Below, piece after piece: positions 46,980 to 55,683 of a stretch of 61,210 nucleotides of DNA. The notes beneath the pieces are model-generated. The model was given only the letters and a program-made list of their open reading frames with translations, was not told where the DNA came from and did no database searches. The stretch lies in contig DKRV01000034.1 of NCBI GenBank assembly GCA_002472405.1, positions 38,764 to 99,973 on the forward strand. The letters run 5' to 3'. How positions within the stretch are numbered: position 1 is the stretch's first letter; every line of letters starts with the position of its first letter. This DNA comes from Clostridiales bacterium UBA7273. Its GTDB lineage: Bacteria > Bacillota > Clostridia > Oscillospirales > Oscillospiraceae. The translations under genes were made by a program, and so were the position numbers.

Positions 46980-48176
46980 ATGAGAGACCTGAAGCATCTG
47001 AACTGGTTTGAAAACCTCCTGCAGGAGGCAAACAACGCGCTAATCGCTCAGGCAAAGCAAGAGGGGAAGATATGCGTTGCCTTTGTCTGCGAGAACACGC
47101 CGGAGCCGCTTATGAACCTCGGCAATGCCTTCGGCATCCGCCTGCACGCTCCGAACACCGGCTCGATGGACATCGCAACGTATTACATGACGAGCTTTTT
47201 GTGTGAAACGTCAAGGGCGCTCCTTGAGCGCGCCATCGAGGGCGGCTTTAACTTTGCCGACTGCGTCATTGCGCCGGACGGCTGCACGATGATAAATCGC
47301 TGCGTGGAGAATATGGAGCTGCTAAAAACCATGGGCGAGGGGAACGATAGGTTCTTCCACGAGTTTATGGAGATACCGCTCAAAGCCGACGAGAACGGCG
47401 TCGAGCTGCTGGTTTTGCAGTGCAAAAACCATATCCTCAAGCCGCTGAGCGAAAACTACGGCATCGATGTTTCGGATGCTTCAATACGCAAGGCCGTCGG
47501 GGAGCATAACCGCGTTTGCCGCGTTATAACCGAGATCGGAAACTTCCGCAAGGAATCTCGCCCGAGGATAACAGGCTACGAGTTCCATGTTTTGACCCTT
47601 GCTACATATGTTATGCCGCAGTATCTCATAATCGACAAGCTTGAGGAGACGCTCGAGGAGATAAAAACGCGCGAGCCGGAGGATAGGGAATACCGCGCGA
47701 GGATAGCGGTCGTCGGCTCCGAGGTCGATGACAGCGGCTTTATAAAGCTTATTGAAGAGACCGGCGCTTATGTCTGTGCAGACAGGTTCTGCTTCGGCTC
47801 GCTGCCCGGCAGAATGGAGATAGAGCTTAACGACGAGGAGGACGCGCTCACGCAGGTCTGCCGCCACTATGTCTATAATGGCCACTGTCCGCGTATGTTC
47901 AACATGGAAAAGGTCTATGGCCGCAAGGCGTATGTAAACGATATTGCTAAGGAATACAAGGCCGACGGCATAATCTATCAGCAGATAAAGTTCTGCGATC
48001 CGTGGGCGTATGAGCGGCTGCTCGGCTCGACGATGTTGCGCGAGGACTATAACTACCCCGTCCTGTCCGTTGACAGACCGTATAACATCAGCTCATCGGT
48101 AGGACAGATGCGCACCCGTGTTCAGGCGTTTGTTGAAAGCATTGAGATCAAAAAGCTCCAGGGAGGTGCAAAGTAA
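46980..48176 (+). CDS. 2-hydroxyacyl-CoA dehydratase-family subunit, module 2, small subunit
   Basis: About 398 residues from the ATG at 46980 behind GGGGGAG. It is collinear with the module 1 small subunit: MRDLKHLNWFENLLQEANN at the start, TYYMTSFLCETSR, VVGSEVDDSGF, DRFCFGSLPGRMEI, KEYKADGIIYQQIKFCDPW, and RTRVQAFVESIEIKKLQ at the end. Cysteines are not all shared: the CC of module 1 (QECC) is DGC here. This suggests the same electron-driven chemistry on a different substrate. Its stop overlaps the next ATG as TAATG. Confidence 0.82.
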   Translation: MRDLKHLNWFENLLQEANNALIAQAKQEGKICVAFVCENTPEPLMNLGNAFGIRLHAPNTGSMDIATYYMTSFLCETSRALLERAIEGGFNFADCVIAPDGCTMINRCVENMELLKTMGEGNDRFFHEFMEIPLKADENGVELLVLQCKNHILKPLSENYGIDVSDASIRKAVGEHNRVCRVITEIGNFRKESRPRITGYEFHVLTLATYVMPQYLIIDKLEETLEEIKTREPEDREYRARIAVVGSEVDDSGFIKLIEETGAYVCADRFCFGSLPGRMEIELNDEEDALTQVCRHYVYNGHCPRMFNMEKVYGRKAYVNDIAKEYKADGIIYQQIKFCDPWAYERLLGSTMLREDYNYPVLSVDRPYNISSSVGQMRTRVQAFVESIEIKKLQGGAK

Positions 48177-49756
48177 TGGCGATCGTGGTTAACGATAAAA
48201 AGCGTAAGGGCGAAAAGCGGCTGGGCGTTCTGTATGACGAAGGCAAGGTTCGCCGCCGCCGCGAGTGGCGCGGATTAAAGGACACGCTGTACGATTACGG
48301 CAGATGGCTGTACCTTCTGTCAATTCTCGCAAGGGTGATCGTAAAGCCGCGCAACGTGAAAGCAATGTTCCGCTATAGATGGTTTGCAAATTACCTTGCC
48401 GTTCCGCATATGCTCGATAAATTCACCATCGGCCTGCGTGATGAGCCGCTGCGTATTACACACACGGCTATGGACTTCGTCGTAAAGGACGTTGCGCAGT
48501 GCATCGATAACTCCATAAAGGGCGACAGGCGAACCGGCAATAACGTAAAATATTCCGATAAATGTGTGCTCTGGGACGAAAACGCGATGACGGCCGTGAT
48601 GATGGGCTTCCCGACGCTAAACTGCATCCTGCGCGAGGTGCCGACGATGTTCTCGGCAAACCTGCTCAATCAGCATTCGGGCATGCACTATCTTGATGTT
48701 GCCCAGCAGTTCGGCATCCCGGGCGACGTGTGCCCCATGCCGGAGGCGGAGCTTGGCGTTTCGATCGACGATGACTTCCCCGTGCTCGGCAAGTGCGCCG
48801 TGCAGGTCAACACTACCTGCGACGGCTCGCTCATGGGAAACGGCCTTATCGCAAAGCGCCTTGAGCGTGAGTACGGCATACCGACCTTCCAGCTCGTTGC
48901 GCCCATGCGTCATACGCAGGAGGATGTTCAGCGCTACGCTGCAAACGACGTAAAGGCAGCCATAAAATTTATCGAGGAGCAGACCGGCGAGAAGTGGGAC
49001 TGGAACGCATATTTTGAATGCGCAAAGCGCGTAAACAACACTACGCGCAACCGCGTGGGCTGGCTTGAGGTCAACAGCACGCCTTATCCGCAGTTTGTCG
49101 GCGCCGTGTTCTCGCTGTATAACGACACAAACTATATGGGCAACTGCGGCCGGTATCCAGCCTTTGTCGATATAGATAAAAAGGTAATGAAGCTCGTGCA
49201 GCAGGGCTATAAAAACAAGACCATGATGGCCCCCGAATATCGCCACAGATGCATTGTCTGGGGCGTTCAGCCGCAGTATATCATCGATATGCTGTACTGG
49301 ATGATCCAGTGCTGGGGCGTAGTGCCGCTGACGGATATGCTGTCGATGGTCATAAGCGAGGAGATAGCGGAAGAGGACACGCCGGAAAACCGCGAGCAGG
49401 CGTACTACGATATGGCGTGGCTGACGATGAACATGATCATGCGTAACCACACTCACGGCGGATACAAGGTCCTCGTCGATGAGCTTTGGGAGTACTGCGA
49501 GAAGATGAATGCCGACATGGTCATGATGTGGGAGCACATGTCCTGCAAGGCGCTGACCGGCATGCACGGTCAGTTCGAAGAGCAGGCGAGAGAGCGCGGC
49601 ATAAATCTTGTCTGGGTCTGCCATGACCTTGCCGATCCGCGAGTTTACACCCGTCAGGCCATACGCGACCAGTTCAATCAGTATATGCGCACCGTCATGC
49701 GCGAAGAGCCGCTCGACCCGACAATCGAGGTCCTGCCGGATGAACACGCATGGTAA
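48176..49756 (+). CDS. 2-hydroxyacyl-CoA dehydratase-family subunit, module 2, large subunit
   Basis: Large subunit of 526 residues, paralogous to 40058-41668. It keeps RRREWRGLKDTLYDYGRW, a hydrophobic/aromatic segment at about 40-80 (YLLSILARVIV, then FRYRWFANYLAVP), QQFGIPGDVCPMPEAELG with its cysteine, and DPRVYTRQAIRDQFNQYM near the end. The N-terminal extension relative to ordinary dehydratase subunits is retained in both copies, so it is functional. It is translationally coupled to the small subunit and followed 15 nt later by the microprotein. Confidence 0.78.
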   Translation: MAIVVNDKKRKGEKRLGVLYDEGKVRRRREWRGLKDTLYDYGRWLYLLSILARVIVKPRNVKAMFRYRWFANYLAVPHMLDKFTIGLRDEPLRITHTAMDFVVKDVAQCIDNSIKGDRRTGNNVKYSDKCVLWDENAMTAVMMGFPTLNCILREVPTMFSANLLNQHSGMHYLDVAQQFGIPGDVCPMPEAELGVSIDDDFPVLGKCAVQVNTTCDGSLMGNGLIAKRLEREYGIPTFQLVAPMRHTQEDVQRYAANDVKAAIKFIEEQTGEKWDWNAYFECAKRVNNTTRNRVGWLEVNSTPYPQFVGAVFSLYNDTNYMGNCGRYPAFVDIDKKVMKLVQQGYKNKTMMAPEYRHRCIVWGVQPQYIIDMLYWMIQCWGVVPLTDMLSMVISEEIAEEDTPENREQAYYDMAWLTMNMIMRNHTHGGYKVLVDELWEYCEKMNADMVMMWEHMSCKALTGMHGQFEEQARERGINLVWVCHDLADPRVYTRQAIRDQFNQYMRTVMREEPLDPTIEVLPDEHAW

Positions 49757-49771
49757 GAAAGGAGAAACGAT

Positions 49772-49942
49772 ATGTCAAAACTCAAAATGCTGCCCGTTAA
49801 AATGCTCGGCGGCGGAGCGGGCTTCTTTGCCGTGACGTTTTTAATATATTTCTTTAACCTTGATATGAAATTCCTTGCCTACTGCGTGGAGCCTATACTC
49901 CTCTGGAATTACGACAGGATCCCACGCAAGCAGTATGTATGA
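49772..49942 (+). CDS. 56-residue membrane microprotein of dehydratase module 2
   Basis: Small ORF of 56 residues starting MSKLKMLPVKMLGGGAG, 15 nt after the large subunit behind AAAGGAG, exactly as in module 1. One membrane span (about 12-29) is followed by YFFNLDM, a conserved Pro and YDRIPRKQ. It aligns with the 52-residue protein of module 1. Its conserved position, spacing and motif make a real and functionally linked protein likely. Confidence 0.8.
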   Translation: MSKLKMLPVKMLGGGAGFFAVTFLIYFFNLDMKFLAYCVEPILLWNYDRIPRKQYV

Positions 49943-49951
49943 CGCAAAAAA

Positions 49952-49976
49952 CCTCCGGTCACTGACCGGAGGCTTT
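49952..49976. terminator. Terminator between module 2 and the rsgI-like gene
   Basis: A 10-bp stem (49952-49961 with 49963-49972), with TTTT on the plus side and AAAAAA on the left arm, so it may serve both converging transcripts. The 1-nt loop implies that the innermost pairs open. Confidence 0.8.
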
Positions 49977-49980
49977 TCGT

Positions 49981-51201
49981 TTAGTCGTCTAAATCCTTTT
50001 CGCTTTTTATGATCGAGCCGCTCGAGGCGTCAATTTCATACTCGTATTCGTAATTGCCGGAGCGGAACTCTATCTCGTAAACGAGCTTGCCGCCGTCGCG
50101 GTCGAGCTTTGCTTCAAGCTGCGTTACCTGAGAAGAAGTGAGACCTGCGTGCTTGAGAGCTGTCTGTACGGCCTTGTCTTTGCCGACTGAGTCCTTGCCG
50201 TCGATGGCCGAGCCGCCCTGCTCTATATTGCCGCCGGAGTCTTTCTCGTACCATACGATCTCGCCGGTGGCGGCGTTTATGTCGTATTCGTACTCTGTCG
50301 TTCCAACTTCAAACTCGACCTCGTACACCATGCTGCCGTATTCATAGTCAAGCTCGATATCGATATTGCGAACATCGTTTTTGCTCAGACTTGCATGCTT
50401 GAGTGCAGCCTCGAGCGCCGCGTCGCGGCCGATGTATGCCTTGGAGCTTGCCTTGCCGGTTGAGTCGATGGTGCCGAGCGACTTGCCGTCGGCAAGAAGA
50501 TTAAGCTCATTTATCGAAAGGGGAGCAAGCTCTTCAAAGCTGTGGCGCGCGTCTGCGCTTACGATCTGGCGGATGAGAGCTGCCTTGCCGACGGAGATGT
50601 CATATTTTTCCGCAAGCTTCACGGTCTCGCTGTCGGCACCGGAAACGTCCTGGCTGAGCACGGCGCAGTCTTTAAGCTGCTTGTTCACGTCGGATGCAAG
50701 CTTCGAGCGCAGAGTTTCGGCATTATATCCGTCAACGCCGGAAACCGACAGCAAAATGGAGTTTGCCATATCGTCAAGGTATCCGTTTTGCAGCATCGAG
50801 CCTATTATCGCGTTTACCGCAACGTCAAGCTTGCTGCCTTTAAGCTGCATATCGCCGAGCACGGTTTTTCCGTCCGCATTGAGTCCCTTGGCCGAGAGCA
50901 CGTTTTCGTCCTTGTCAACGTTCAGTTCGATGCTGGGGTTAACATCAAGGGATACGACAGCTGCCAGAGTGTCGGCCGAGCTGCCGCCGAAGGTTTTCAT
51001 TGCAAATACGCCTGCAACTATAAGCACAAGCACCGCGGCTATCGCAGCGAAGCTGCGCAGGGGAGATGTTCTTTTCTTTTCCATGTAAATTACCTTTCCT
51101 TTCTCATGGTCACACGCGCTGAGGATATCGTCCAGAGCGTCCGGAACCGCGTGGGAAACGGCAGAGCGGAGCTTAGTTTCGATGCTTTTGTCGTTTTTCA
51201 T
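49981..51201 (-). CDS. RsgI-type anti-sigma factor with two PepSY domains
   Basis: Protein of 406 residues. The cytoplasmic part (1-48) is followed by one membrane span (about 49-68). An extracellular RsgI-like domain (VVSLDVNPSIELNVDKDENVLSA) comes next, then two PepSY domains (about 258-320 and 340-400) with IDIELDYEYGSMVYEVEFE and LEAKLDRDGGKLVYEIEFR. It would hold the ECF sigma factor encoded just upstream and release it on an external signal sensed by the PepSY part. It lies 1 nt after the sigma gene. Confidence 0.85.
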   Translation of the reverse strand: MKNDKSIETKLRSAVSHAVPDALDDILSACDHEKGKVIYMEKKRTSPLRSFAAIAAVLVLIVAGVFAMKTFGGSSADTLAAVVSLDVNPSIELNVDKDENVLSAKGLNADGKTVLGDMQLKGSKLDVAVNAIIGSMLQNGYLDDMANSILLSVSGVDGYNAETLRSKLASDVNKQLKDCAVLSQDVSGADSETVKLAEKYDISVGKAALIRQIVSADARHSFEELAPLSINELNLLADGKSLGTIDSTGKASSKAYIGRDAALEAALKHASLSKNDVRNIDIELDYEYGSMVYEVEFEVGTTEYEYDINAATGEIVWYEKDSGGNIEQGGSAIDGKDSVGKDKAVQTALKHAGLTSSQVTQLEAKLDRDGGKLVYEIEFRSGNYEYEYEIDASSGSIIKSEKDLDD

Positions 51202-51202
51202 C

Positions 51203-51763
51203 TTAATCTGCCTCCATCACAGTCCTTAGTTTTTTTATGGCTCGTGAGTACTTGGAAAGTACCGTCGCAGTCGGCATGTCAAGTATCGCCGCGATCTCGC
51301 GGTGCTTGACTCCGGCCACTGCGTGCAGCATCACGATCTGCTGCTCGTCGTCGGAAAGTATCTTCATCGCAGTCTGAAGCAGTACGCGCTCGTCGGAGCT
51401 GACCTCGCTTTTGGCGGCAAGGTAGCGTCCCCAGTCGTCGTCGGCTATGTCAAGCTGCCGCCGTGCCTTGCGCATGCGCATTCTCGCAAGGTTTTTGGCT
51501 ATGGTCATGATCCATGCCATCGGCTTTCCCTTGGCAGTGTAGCTTTCGACTGATGAGTAAACGGCAAGATATGTGTCGTGCAGAACGTCTTCTGCGTCGG
51601 CAGGGGTGGAAGCCATGCTCATCGCAAAGCCGAAAACCGCGGCGTGGGTGCGCTCGTAAAGCTCGCCCAGTGCTTCCTTGTCGCCTTTTGCTATGCGCGC
51701 AAGCAGCGATTCGAGCACCTTAGCTTCGGAATATTCACTTGTTGCAACCGTCATAAAAAGCAT
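51203..51763 (-). CDS. ECF-type RNA polymerase sigma factor
   Basis: About 186 residues from the ATG at 51763, chosen because GAAAGGATC lies 6 nt before it; an upstream in-frame ATG at 51793 lacks a site. Region 2 includes DAEDVLHDTYLAVY and YTAKGKPMAWIMTIAKNLAR. Region 4 includes LSDDEQQIVMLHAVAGVKHREIAAILDMPTATVLSKYSRAIKKL. It is paired with the adjacent RsgI-like anti-sigma factor. Target promoters are unknown. Confidence 0.93.
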   Translation of the reverse strand: MLFMTVATSEYSEAKVLESLLARIAKGDKEALGELYERTHAAVFGFAMSMASTPADAEDVLHDTYLAVYSSVESYTAKGKPMAWIMTIAKNLARMRMRKARRQLDIADDDWGRYLAAKSEVSSDERVLLQTAMKILSDDEQQIVMLHAVAGVKHREIAAILDMPTATVLSKYSRAIKKLRTVMEAD

Positions 51764-51829
51764 ACCGAAGATCCTTTCACCATAACAATGCACAGCAGAG
51801 CCGTTTTATTGCATGGAAAAGATAAAAAA

Positions 51830-52645
51830 TTAAATTTCTTTTGTTTCGCCCTCAAACACAACGCAGGTCGGCCCGGTGAGGTACACGTCGCGCGCTGTGC
51901 CGTCCTCGTGCGTGAGCGTAACAAAAAGCTCTCCGCCCGGCATTGAGACCTTGACGTCTTTGCCCGAAACAAGCCCTTTGAGCGTCAGAGCCGTTACGAT
52001 GCTGCCGCAGCCGGTGCCGCAGGCTAGGGTGAAGTCCTCAACACCGCGTTCGTATGTTATTGCCTTAACCGCATCTTCTCCAACGAGCTTAACGAAGTTT
52101 ACGTTTGCGCCCTTCGGGAAAGCAGGGGAGTGGCGCAGCCTTTTGCCGAGTGTGCGAAGTTCGTCCTCGGGTATCCTGTCCCAATCGTCTTTAATGAGTA
52201 CGGCGTGCGGTATACCGGGGTCGCCAAGCTCAATGTATGTGCAGTCGCAGCCCTCGGCTGAGCGGTGCAGATCAATGACCGACGGATCGTTGAGCCTTAT
52301 ACGGTAAAGCGTCCGGCTTATCCGCTCGCCGGTGACAAGCCCGGCGGTGGTCTCAATGCGCTGGCTTTCACCTGCAAGACCGTGCTCATAGCCGTATCGC
52401 GCTATGCACCGCGCTCCGTTGCCGCACATTTCGCCGAGGCTTCCGTCGGAGTTGTAAAACAGCAGACGATAGTCCGCGTTTCCCTCCGCCTTCGCAACGA
52501 GCATAAGCCCATCTGCGCCGATGCCGGTCCTGCGGCTGCACAGCGTGCGCGCAAGGCAGGAAGCGGACGAAAGGGGAACATCCTCTTCAATAGCATTTAT
52601 CACAACAAAGTCGTTTCCGGCTCCGTGCATTTTCGTAAACCTCAT
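51830..52645 (-). CDS. dapF: Diaminopimelate epimerase
   Basis: Enzyme of 271 residues converting LL- to meso-diaminopimelate for lysine and peptidoglycan. The two catalytic cysteines are present: Cys74 in MCGNGARC and Cys209 in ACGTGCGS. N-terminal MHGAGNDFVVI is the family signature. GGAGGG lies before the ATG, and a TATAAT on the minus strand (52675-52680) may be its -10. It shows that the organism makes a meso-DAP type wall or lysine by this route. Confidence 0.96.
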   Translation of the reverse strand: MRFTKMHGAGNDFVVINAIEEDVPLSSASCLARTLCSRRTGIGADGLMLVAKAEGNADYRLLFYNSDGSLGEMCGNGARCIARYGYEHGLAGESQRIETTAGLVTGERISRTLYRIRLNDPSVIDLHRSAEGCDCTYIELGDPGIPHAVLIKDDWDRIPEDELRTLGKRLRHSPAFPKGANVNFVKLVGEDAVKAITYERGVEDFTLACGTGCGSIVTALTLKGLVSGKDVKVSMPGGELFVTLTHEDGTARDVYLTGPTCVVFEGETKEI

Positions 52646-52710
52646 ATTTGCCCTCCATGATCGTTACAAAATAAATTATAGTGAATACGCCCAACTGACG
52701 TCCTGAATAC

Positions 52711-52739
52711 TTGAATTTAATTACGCACTATTATATAAT
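52711..52739 (+). promoter_or_regulatory. Promoter of the CoA-transferase gene
   Basis: TTGAAT (52711-52716), 17-nt spacer, TATAAT (52734-52739), 41 nt before the ATG. The -35 is identical to that of dehydratase module 2. Confidence 0.75.
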
Positions 52740-52780
52740 ATCACTAGCTTAGACACAAAATTGTTTCAGGAGTGTTAAAA

Positions 52781-54088
52781 ATGACCGATTATAAAGCATT
52801 ATACGCTGAAAAACTGATTAGTGCAGAGGAGCTTGCAAAGCAGGTCGAGTCCGGATGGATCCTCGGTATGGACACGGCTCCTTCGCAGGCACCGGCAATT
52901 ATGAACGCTATCGCCGCAAGAGTCAAGAGCAGCGACATTAAGGGCGTGCAGGTTCAGACCCTTCTTGACGCATATCCCTTTGAGTTTTACACCGATCCCG
53001 ACATGTTCGGAAAAATGACCGGCTACTCATGGTTCAGCTCCGGCTATGCGCGCAAGGCGATAAACGGCGGCTGGGCAGATCTTCTGCCGACCTACTATCG
53101 CGATATTCCTCGCCACATACGCGCAGAGTATGAGTACGATGCGTTCTGCATCGAGGTCTCGCCCATGGACAGCCACGGCTACTTCAGCCTCGCACTCAAC
53201 GGCTCTTACGCCGAAGCGATGATAGACAAGGCGAAGAGAGTTTTCGTCGAAGTAAACGAGAATCAGCCCAGATGCCTGTGCGGCACCCAGCTGCATGTTT
53301 CTCAGATCGATGCTATAGTTGAGTATAATCACGAGCTGCCTGTTCTGGCTCCCGTCGCCATTGATGAGGTCAGCCAGACCATCGGCAACCTCATAGCAGA
53401 GCAGATCCCCGACGGTGCATGCATCCAGCTCGGCATCGGTGCAATTCCCGACGCTACCGGCATGGCGCTCAAATCCAAGCACGATCTCGGCATACATACC
53501 GAAATGTTCACCGACTCCATGGTCGAGCTTATCGAGTGCGGCGCCGTCAACAACTCCAAAAAGCAGATCCACCGCGGCAAGAGCGTTACCACCTTTGCTT
53601 ACGGCTCCAAGAGGATCTACGACTATGTCGATGATAACCCGGCGATCGAGATCCTGCCTGTTGACTATGTAAACAATCCCGAGGTCATCTGCAAGAACGA
53701 TAACATGATATCCATAAATGCAGCCATTGAGGTCGATTTCTTCGGCCAGGTCTGTGCTGAATCCGTCGGCACAAAGCACATGTCCGGCTCCGGCGGCCAG
53801 ATCGACTTCGTCCGCGGCGCATGCCAGTCCAAGGGCGGCAAGAGCTTTATTGCGTTCACCTCGACCGCAAAGGGCGGTACTATAAGCAAGATCAAGCCCA
53901 TCCTCACTCCGGGCGCAGTCTGCACGACCTCGAAAAACGATGTTGACTACATCGTCACCGAGTACGGCATTGCCCATATGCGCGGCAGAAGCCTCGGCGA
54001 GCGCACTCGCCAGCTCATTGCTATTGCCCATCCCGATTTCCGTGATGAGCTTACCTTCGAAGCAAAAAAGCGCGGCATAATCATCTGA
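52781..54088 (+). CDS. Acetyl-CoA hydrolase/transferase-family CoA-transferase
   Basis: About 435 residues from the ATG at 52781 (AGGAG 9 nt upstream); an in-frame GTG three codons earlier overlaps that site. The family includes 4-hydroxybutyrate CoA-transferase and butyryl-CoA:acetate CoA-transferase. Recognisable are QLGIGAIPDATGMAL, GIHTEMFTDSMVEL, INAAIEVDFFGQVCAES, GSGGQIDFVRGA and the C-terminal YIVTEYGIAHMRGRSLGERTRQLIAIAHPDFR. It transfers CoA between acetate and a longer acid, closing a fermentation or activating a hydroxy acid. It could serve the dehydratase modules, but the genes are not linked. Confidence 0.9.
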   Translation: MTDYKALYAEKLISAEELAKQVESGWILGMDTAPSQAPAIMNAIAARVKSSDIKGVQVQTLLDAYPFEFYTDPDMFGKMTGYSWFSSGYARKAINGGWADLLPTYYRDIPRHIRAEYEYDAFCIEVSPMDSHGYFSLALNGSYAEAMIDKAKRVFVEVNENQPRCLCGTQLHVSQIDAIVEYNHELPVLAPVAIDEVSQTIGNLIAEQIPDGACIQLGIGAIPDATGMALKSKHDLGIHTEMFTDSMVELIECGAVNNSKKQIHRGKSVTTFAYGSKRIYDYVDDNPAIEILPVDYVNNPEVICKNDNMISINAAIEVDFFGQVCAESVGTKHMSGSGGQIDFVRGACQSKGGKSFIAFTSTAKGGTISKIKPILTPGAVCTTSKNDVDYIVTEYGIAHMRGRSLGERTRQLIAIAHPDFRDELTFEAKKRGIII

Positions 54089-54123
54089 CAGCCGAATGCG
54101 TAATAACTAAATACCCAGCTTTG

Positions 54124-54150
54124 GAAGCCGCCCAAACGGGCGGCTTCTTT
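54124..54150 (+). terminator. Intrinsic terminator of the CoA-transferase gene
   Basis: A 10-bp stem (54124-54133 with 54138-54147), 4-nt loop and a short T-run. Confidence 0.85.
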
Positions 54151-54180
54151 GTATGTTTTTGCTAAACGGCCGCGCACCAT

Positions 54181-54215
54181 AAAAAAACTCCCACGTCCGC
54201 AGCTCGGACGTGGGA
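54181..54215 (-). terminator. Intrinsic terminator of the methyltransferase-tenA unit
   Basis: An 11-bp stem (54189-54199 with 54205-54215), followed on the minus strand by a T-run (54181-54187). Confidence 0.92.
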
Positions 54216-54245
54216 AGTTTGCATATTTTGCGCAGGGGGAGAAGC

Positions 54246-54911
54246 TCAGCACTTGCCCATGGCGTACACCATGTCCCAGAAGCGAAGATCAAAAAGACAG
54301 CACTTTTTGAAGATCTCGCAAAGGTGACGAGTTTTTTTCTCGTCGATATTCTCGGCAAGCGCGTCTATCCGGTCTATAAGAGCCTGATTTGTCTTTTTAT
54401 ACTCCGGCGAGACATAGCCTGCAAACCACGAGCCGTAGCTTTCGTCTTTGACGGCCTCGGGATATGCCTCAACCGTTTTCTCGGCAATGTACGCATAGCT
54501 CCACGAGCAGTTGAGCAGCGCAACAAGACCGGTCAGCACATCGCCGGCCTGCGCCTCGCAGATCATATAGTGACTGTAGGCGCTGCTGTCGATATGTGCG
54601 GTCGCGCAGCCGATCTCCTGTTCGGTTATGCCAAGCCGCTTCATGTACGGCAGATGGGTGCGGTAAGTTTCATCTATGGTAGCTGATATTTCTCCGCACA
54701 GAAAGCGAATTTGCTCAAAATCCTCGGCCTTTTGGATTATGGCGGCGAAGATCTTGACGTAATCCTGCAAATACAGATAGTCCTGCAGCATGTAGTAGCG
54801 GAATTTTTCCTTCGGCAGGGTGCCGCGAGCCATTTCGGTGACGAACGGATGGGTAAGATATCCCGGCCAGATGTCCTGCACCTGTGCATAGAGCGTTTCG
54901 GAAAGCTTCAT
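54246..54911 (-). CDS. tenA: TenA-family aminopyrimidine aminohydrolase (thiaminase II)
   Basis: TenA-fold protein of 221 residues: all-helical with FVTEMARGTLPKEKFRYYMLQDYLYL near the N-terminus, catalytic-type Cys135 in LLNCSWSYAYIAE, and FWDMVYAMG at the end. TenA enzymes hydrolyse aminopyrimidine breakdown products of thiamine to salvage the pyrimidine. It starts 1 nt after the stop of the methyltransferase gene, so the two are one unit. No TPP riboswitch was seen in its leader. Confidence 0.93.
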   Translation of the reverse strand: MKLSETLYAQVQDIWPGYLTHPFVTEMARGTLPKEKFRYYMLQDYLYLQDYVKIFAAIIQKAEDFEQIRFLCGEISATIDETYRTHLPYMKRLGITEQEIGCATAHIDSSAYSHYMICEAQAGDVLTGLVALLNCSWSYAYIAEKTVEAYPEAVKDESYGSWFAGYVSPEYKKTNQALIDRIDALAENIDEKKTRHLCEIFKKCCLFDLRFWDMVYAMGKC

Positions 54912-54912
54912 G

Positions 54913-55608
54913 TTATTTGTGCGCTATTATCGCAACGTATCCGCCGCTCTGATAGCCGGATGCAACCTCTTCGACATCTTCGTTTGTGTACATAGGATTC
55001 TTCAGAAGAGTCTGGTAGAAATCAAAGTGATGGAAGCCGAGCGACTTGAGCACGTCGATCTTCTCCTCGGTTGAATGCCATACGCCTGCGCAGCACAGCT
55101 CGAGAGGATACGGAAGCTTCGGCATAACACCTTCAAGGTAAGGATGCTCAAATGTTCCGACGTTTTTGGCAAGCAGATACATAAACCCGAACGCACTCTC
55201 CTTGGGCACATCAAGGGAGATAAACTTCCCGTTGGGCTTAAGAGCCTTCTTGCAGATATTAAAGGCGTAGGCAAGGTCTTCGATATAGCTGGAGCTGCCG
55301 TTGAGATATATCACATCGTAGGCGTTTTCTTCTAATTCGGCATCCTCGATCGCGCCGAACTGGATAACGTTTATGCCGCGCTTCTGGGCAATCGCTCCCA
55401 TGTCGCGCGAAGGCTCAAGCCCCTCGATGTTGCTGCAATCTATCATGCTTTCAAACAAGCCGCTGCCGCAGCCGACGGAGAGAACCCGCTTGCCCTCGAT
55501 ATCGCCAAGCGCCTTTTTAAACAGACGAAGCTCACTTTCAAACAGCTTGTCATTTTCCATAAACCATGCGTCGTACTGCGCCGCGTAGCCGTCAAATTTC
55601 GGTTTCAT
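54913..55608 (-). CDS. Class I SAM-dependent methyltransferase
   Basis: About 231 residues from the ATG at 55608, chosen because AAAGG lies 9 nt upstream; an ATG two codons earlier is too close to it. Motif I is VLSVGCGSGLFE, followed by EGLEPSRDMGAIA and YDVIYLNGSSSYIED. It has the class I Rossmann methyltransferase fold; the substrate is unknown. It is upstream of and coupled to tenA, which may hint at a role in cofactor or sulfur metabolism, but that is weak. Confidence 0.85.
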   Translation of the reverse strand: MKPKFDGYAAQYDAWFMENDKLFESELRLFKKALGDIEGKRVLSVGCGSGLFESMIDCSNIEGLEPSRDMGAIAQKRGINVIQFGAIEDAELEENAYDVIYLNGSSSYIEDLAYAFNICKKALKPNGKFISLDVPKESAFGFMYLLAKNVGTFEHPYLEGVMPKLPYPLELCCAGVWHSTEEKIDVLKSLGFHHFDFYQTLLKNPMYTNEDVEEVASGYQSGGYVAIIAHK

Positions 55609-55654
55609 TGTCATGATCCTTTCAATTTTAAAAGTATTTAAACTGATAACAAAT

Positions 55655-55683
55655 AATATAGCACACGCGCCTGCGAAAATCAA
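55655..55683 (-). promoter_or_regulatory. Promoter of the methyltransferase-tenA unit
   Basis: Minus strand: TTGATT (55678-55683), 17-nt spacer, TATATT (55655-55660). Start near 55648, leader about 40 nt. The 322-nt gap 55609-55930 is divergent and also holds the rpsL promoter; between them (55684-55807) it is AT-rich without a gene. Confidence 0.65.

Noticed and set aside
55609..55680. TPP riboswitch in front of the methyltransferase-tenA unit
   Set aside because: Neither the CTGAGA nor the ACCTGA-type core was found on the minus strand.
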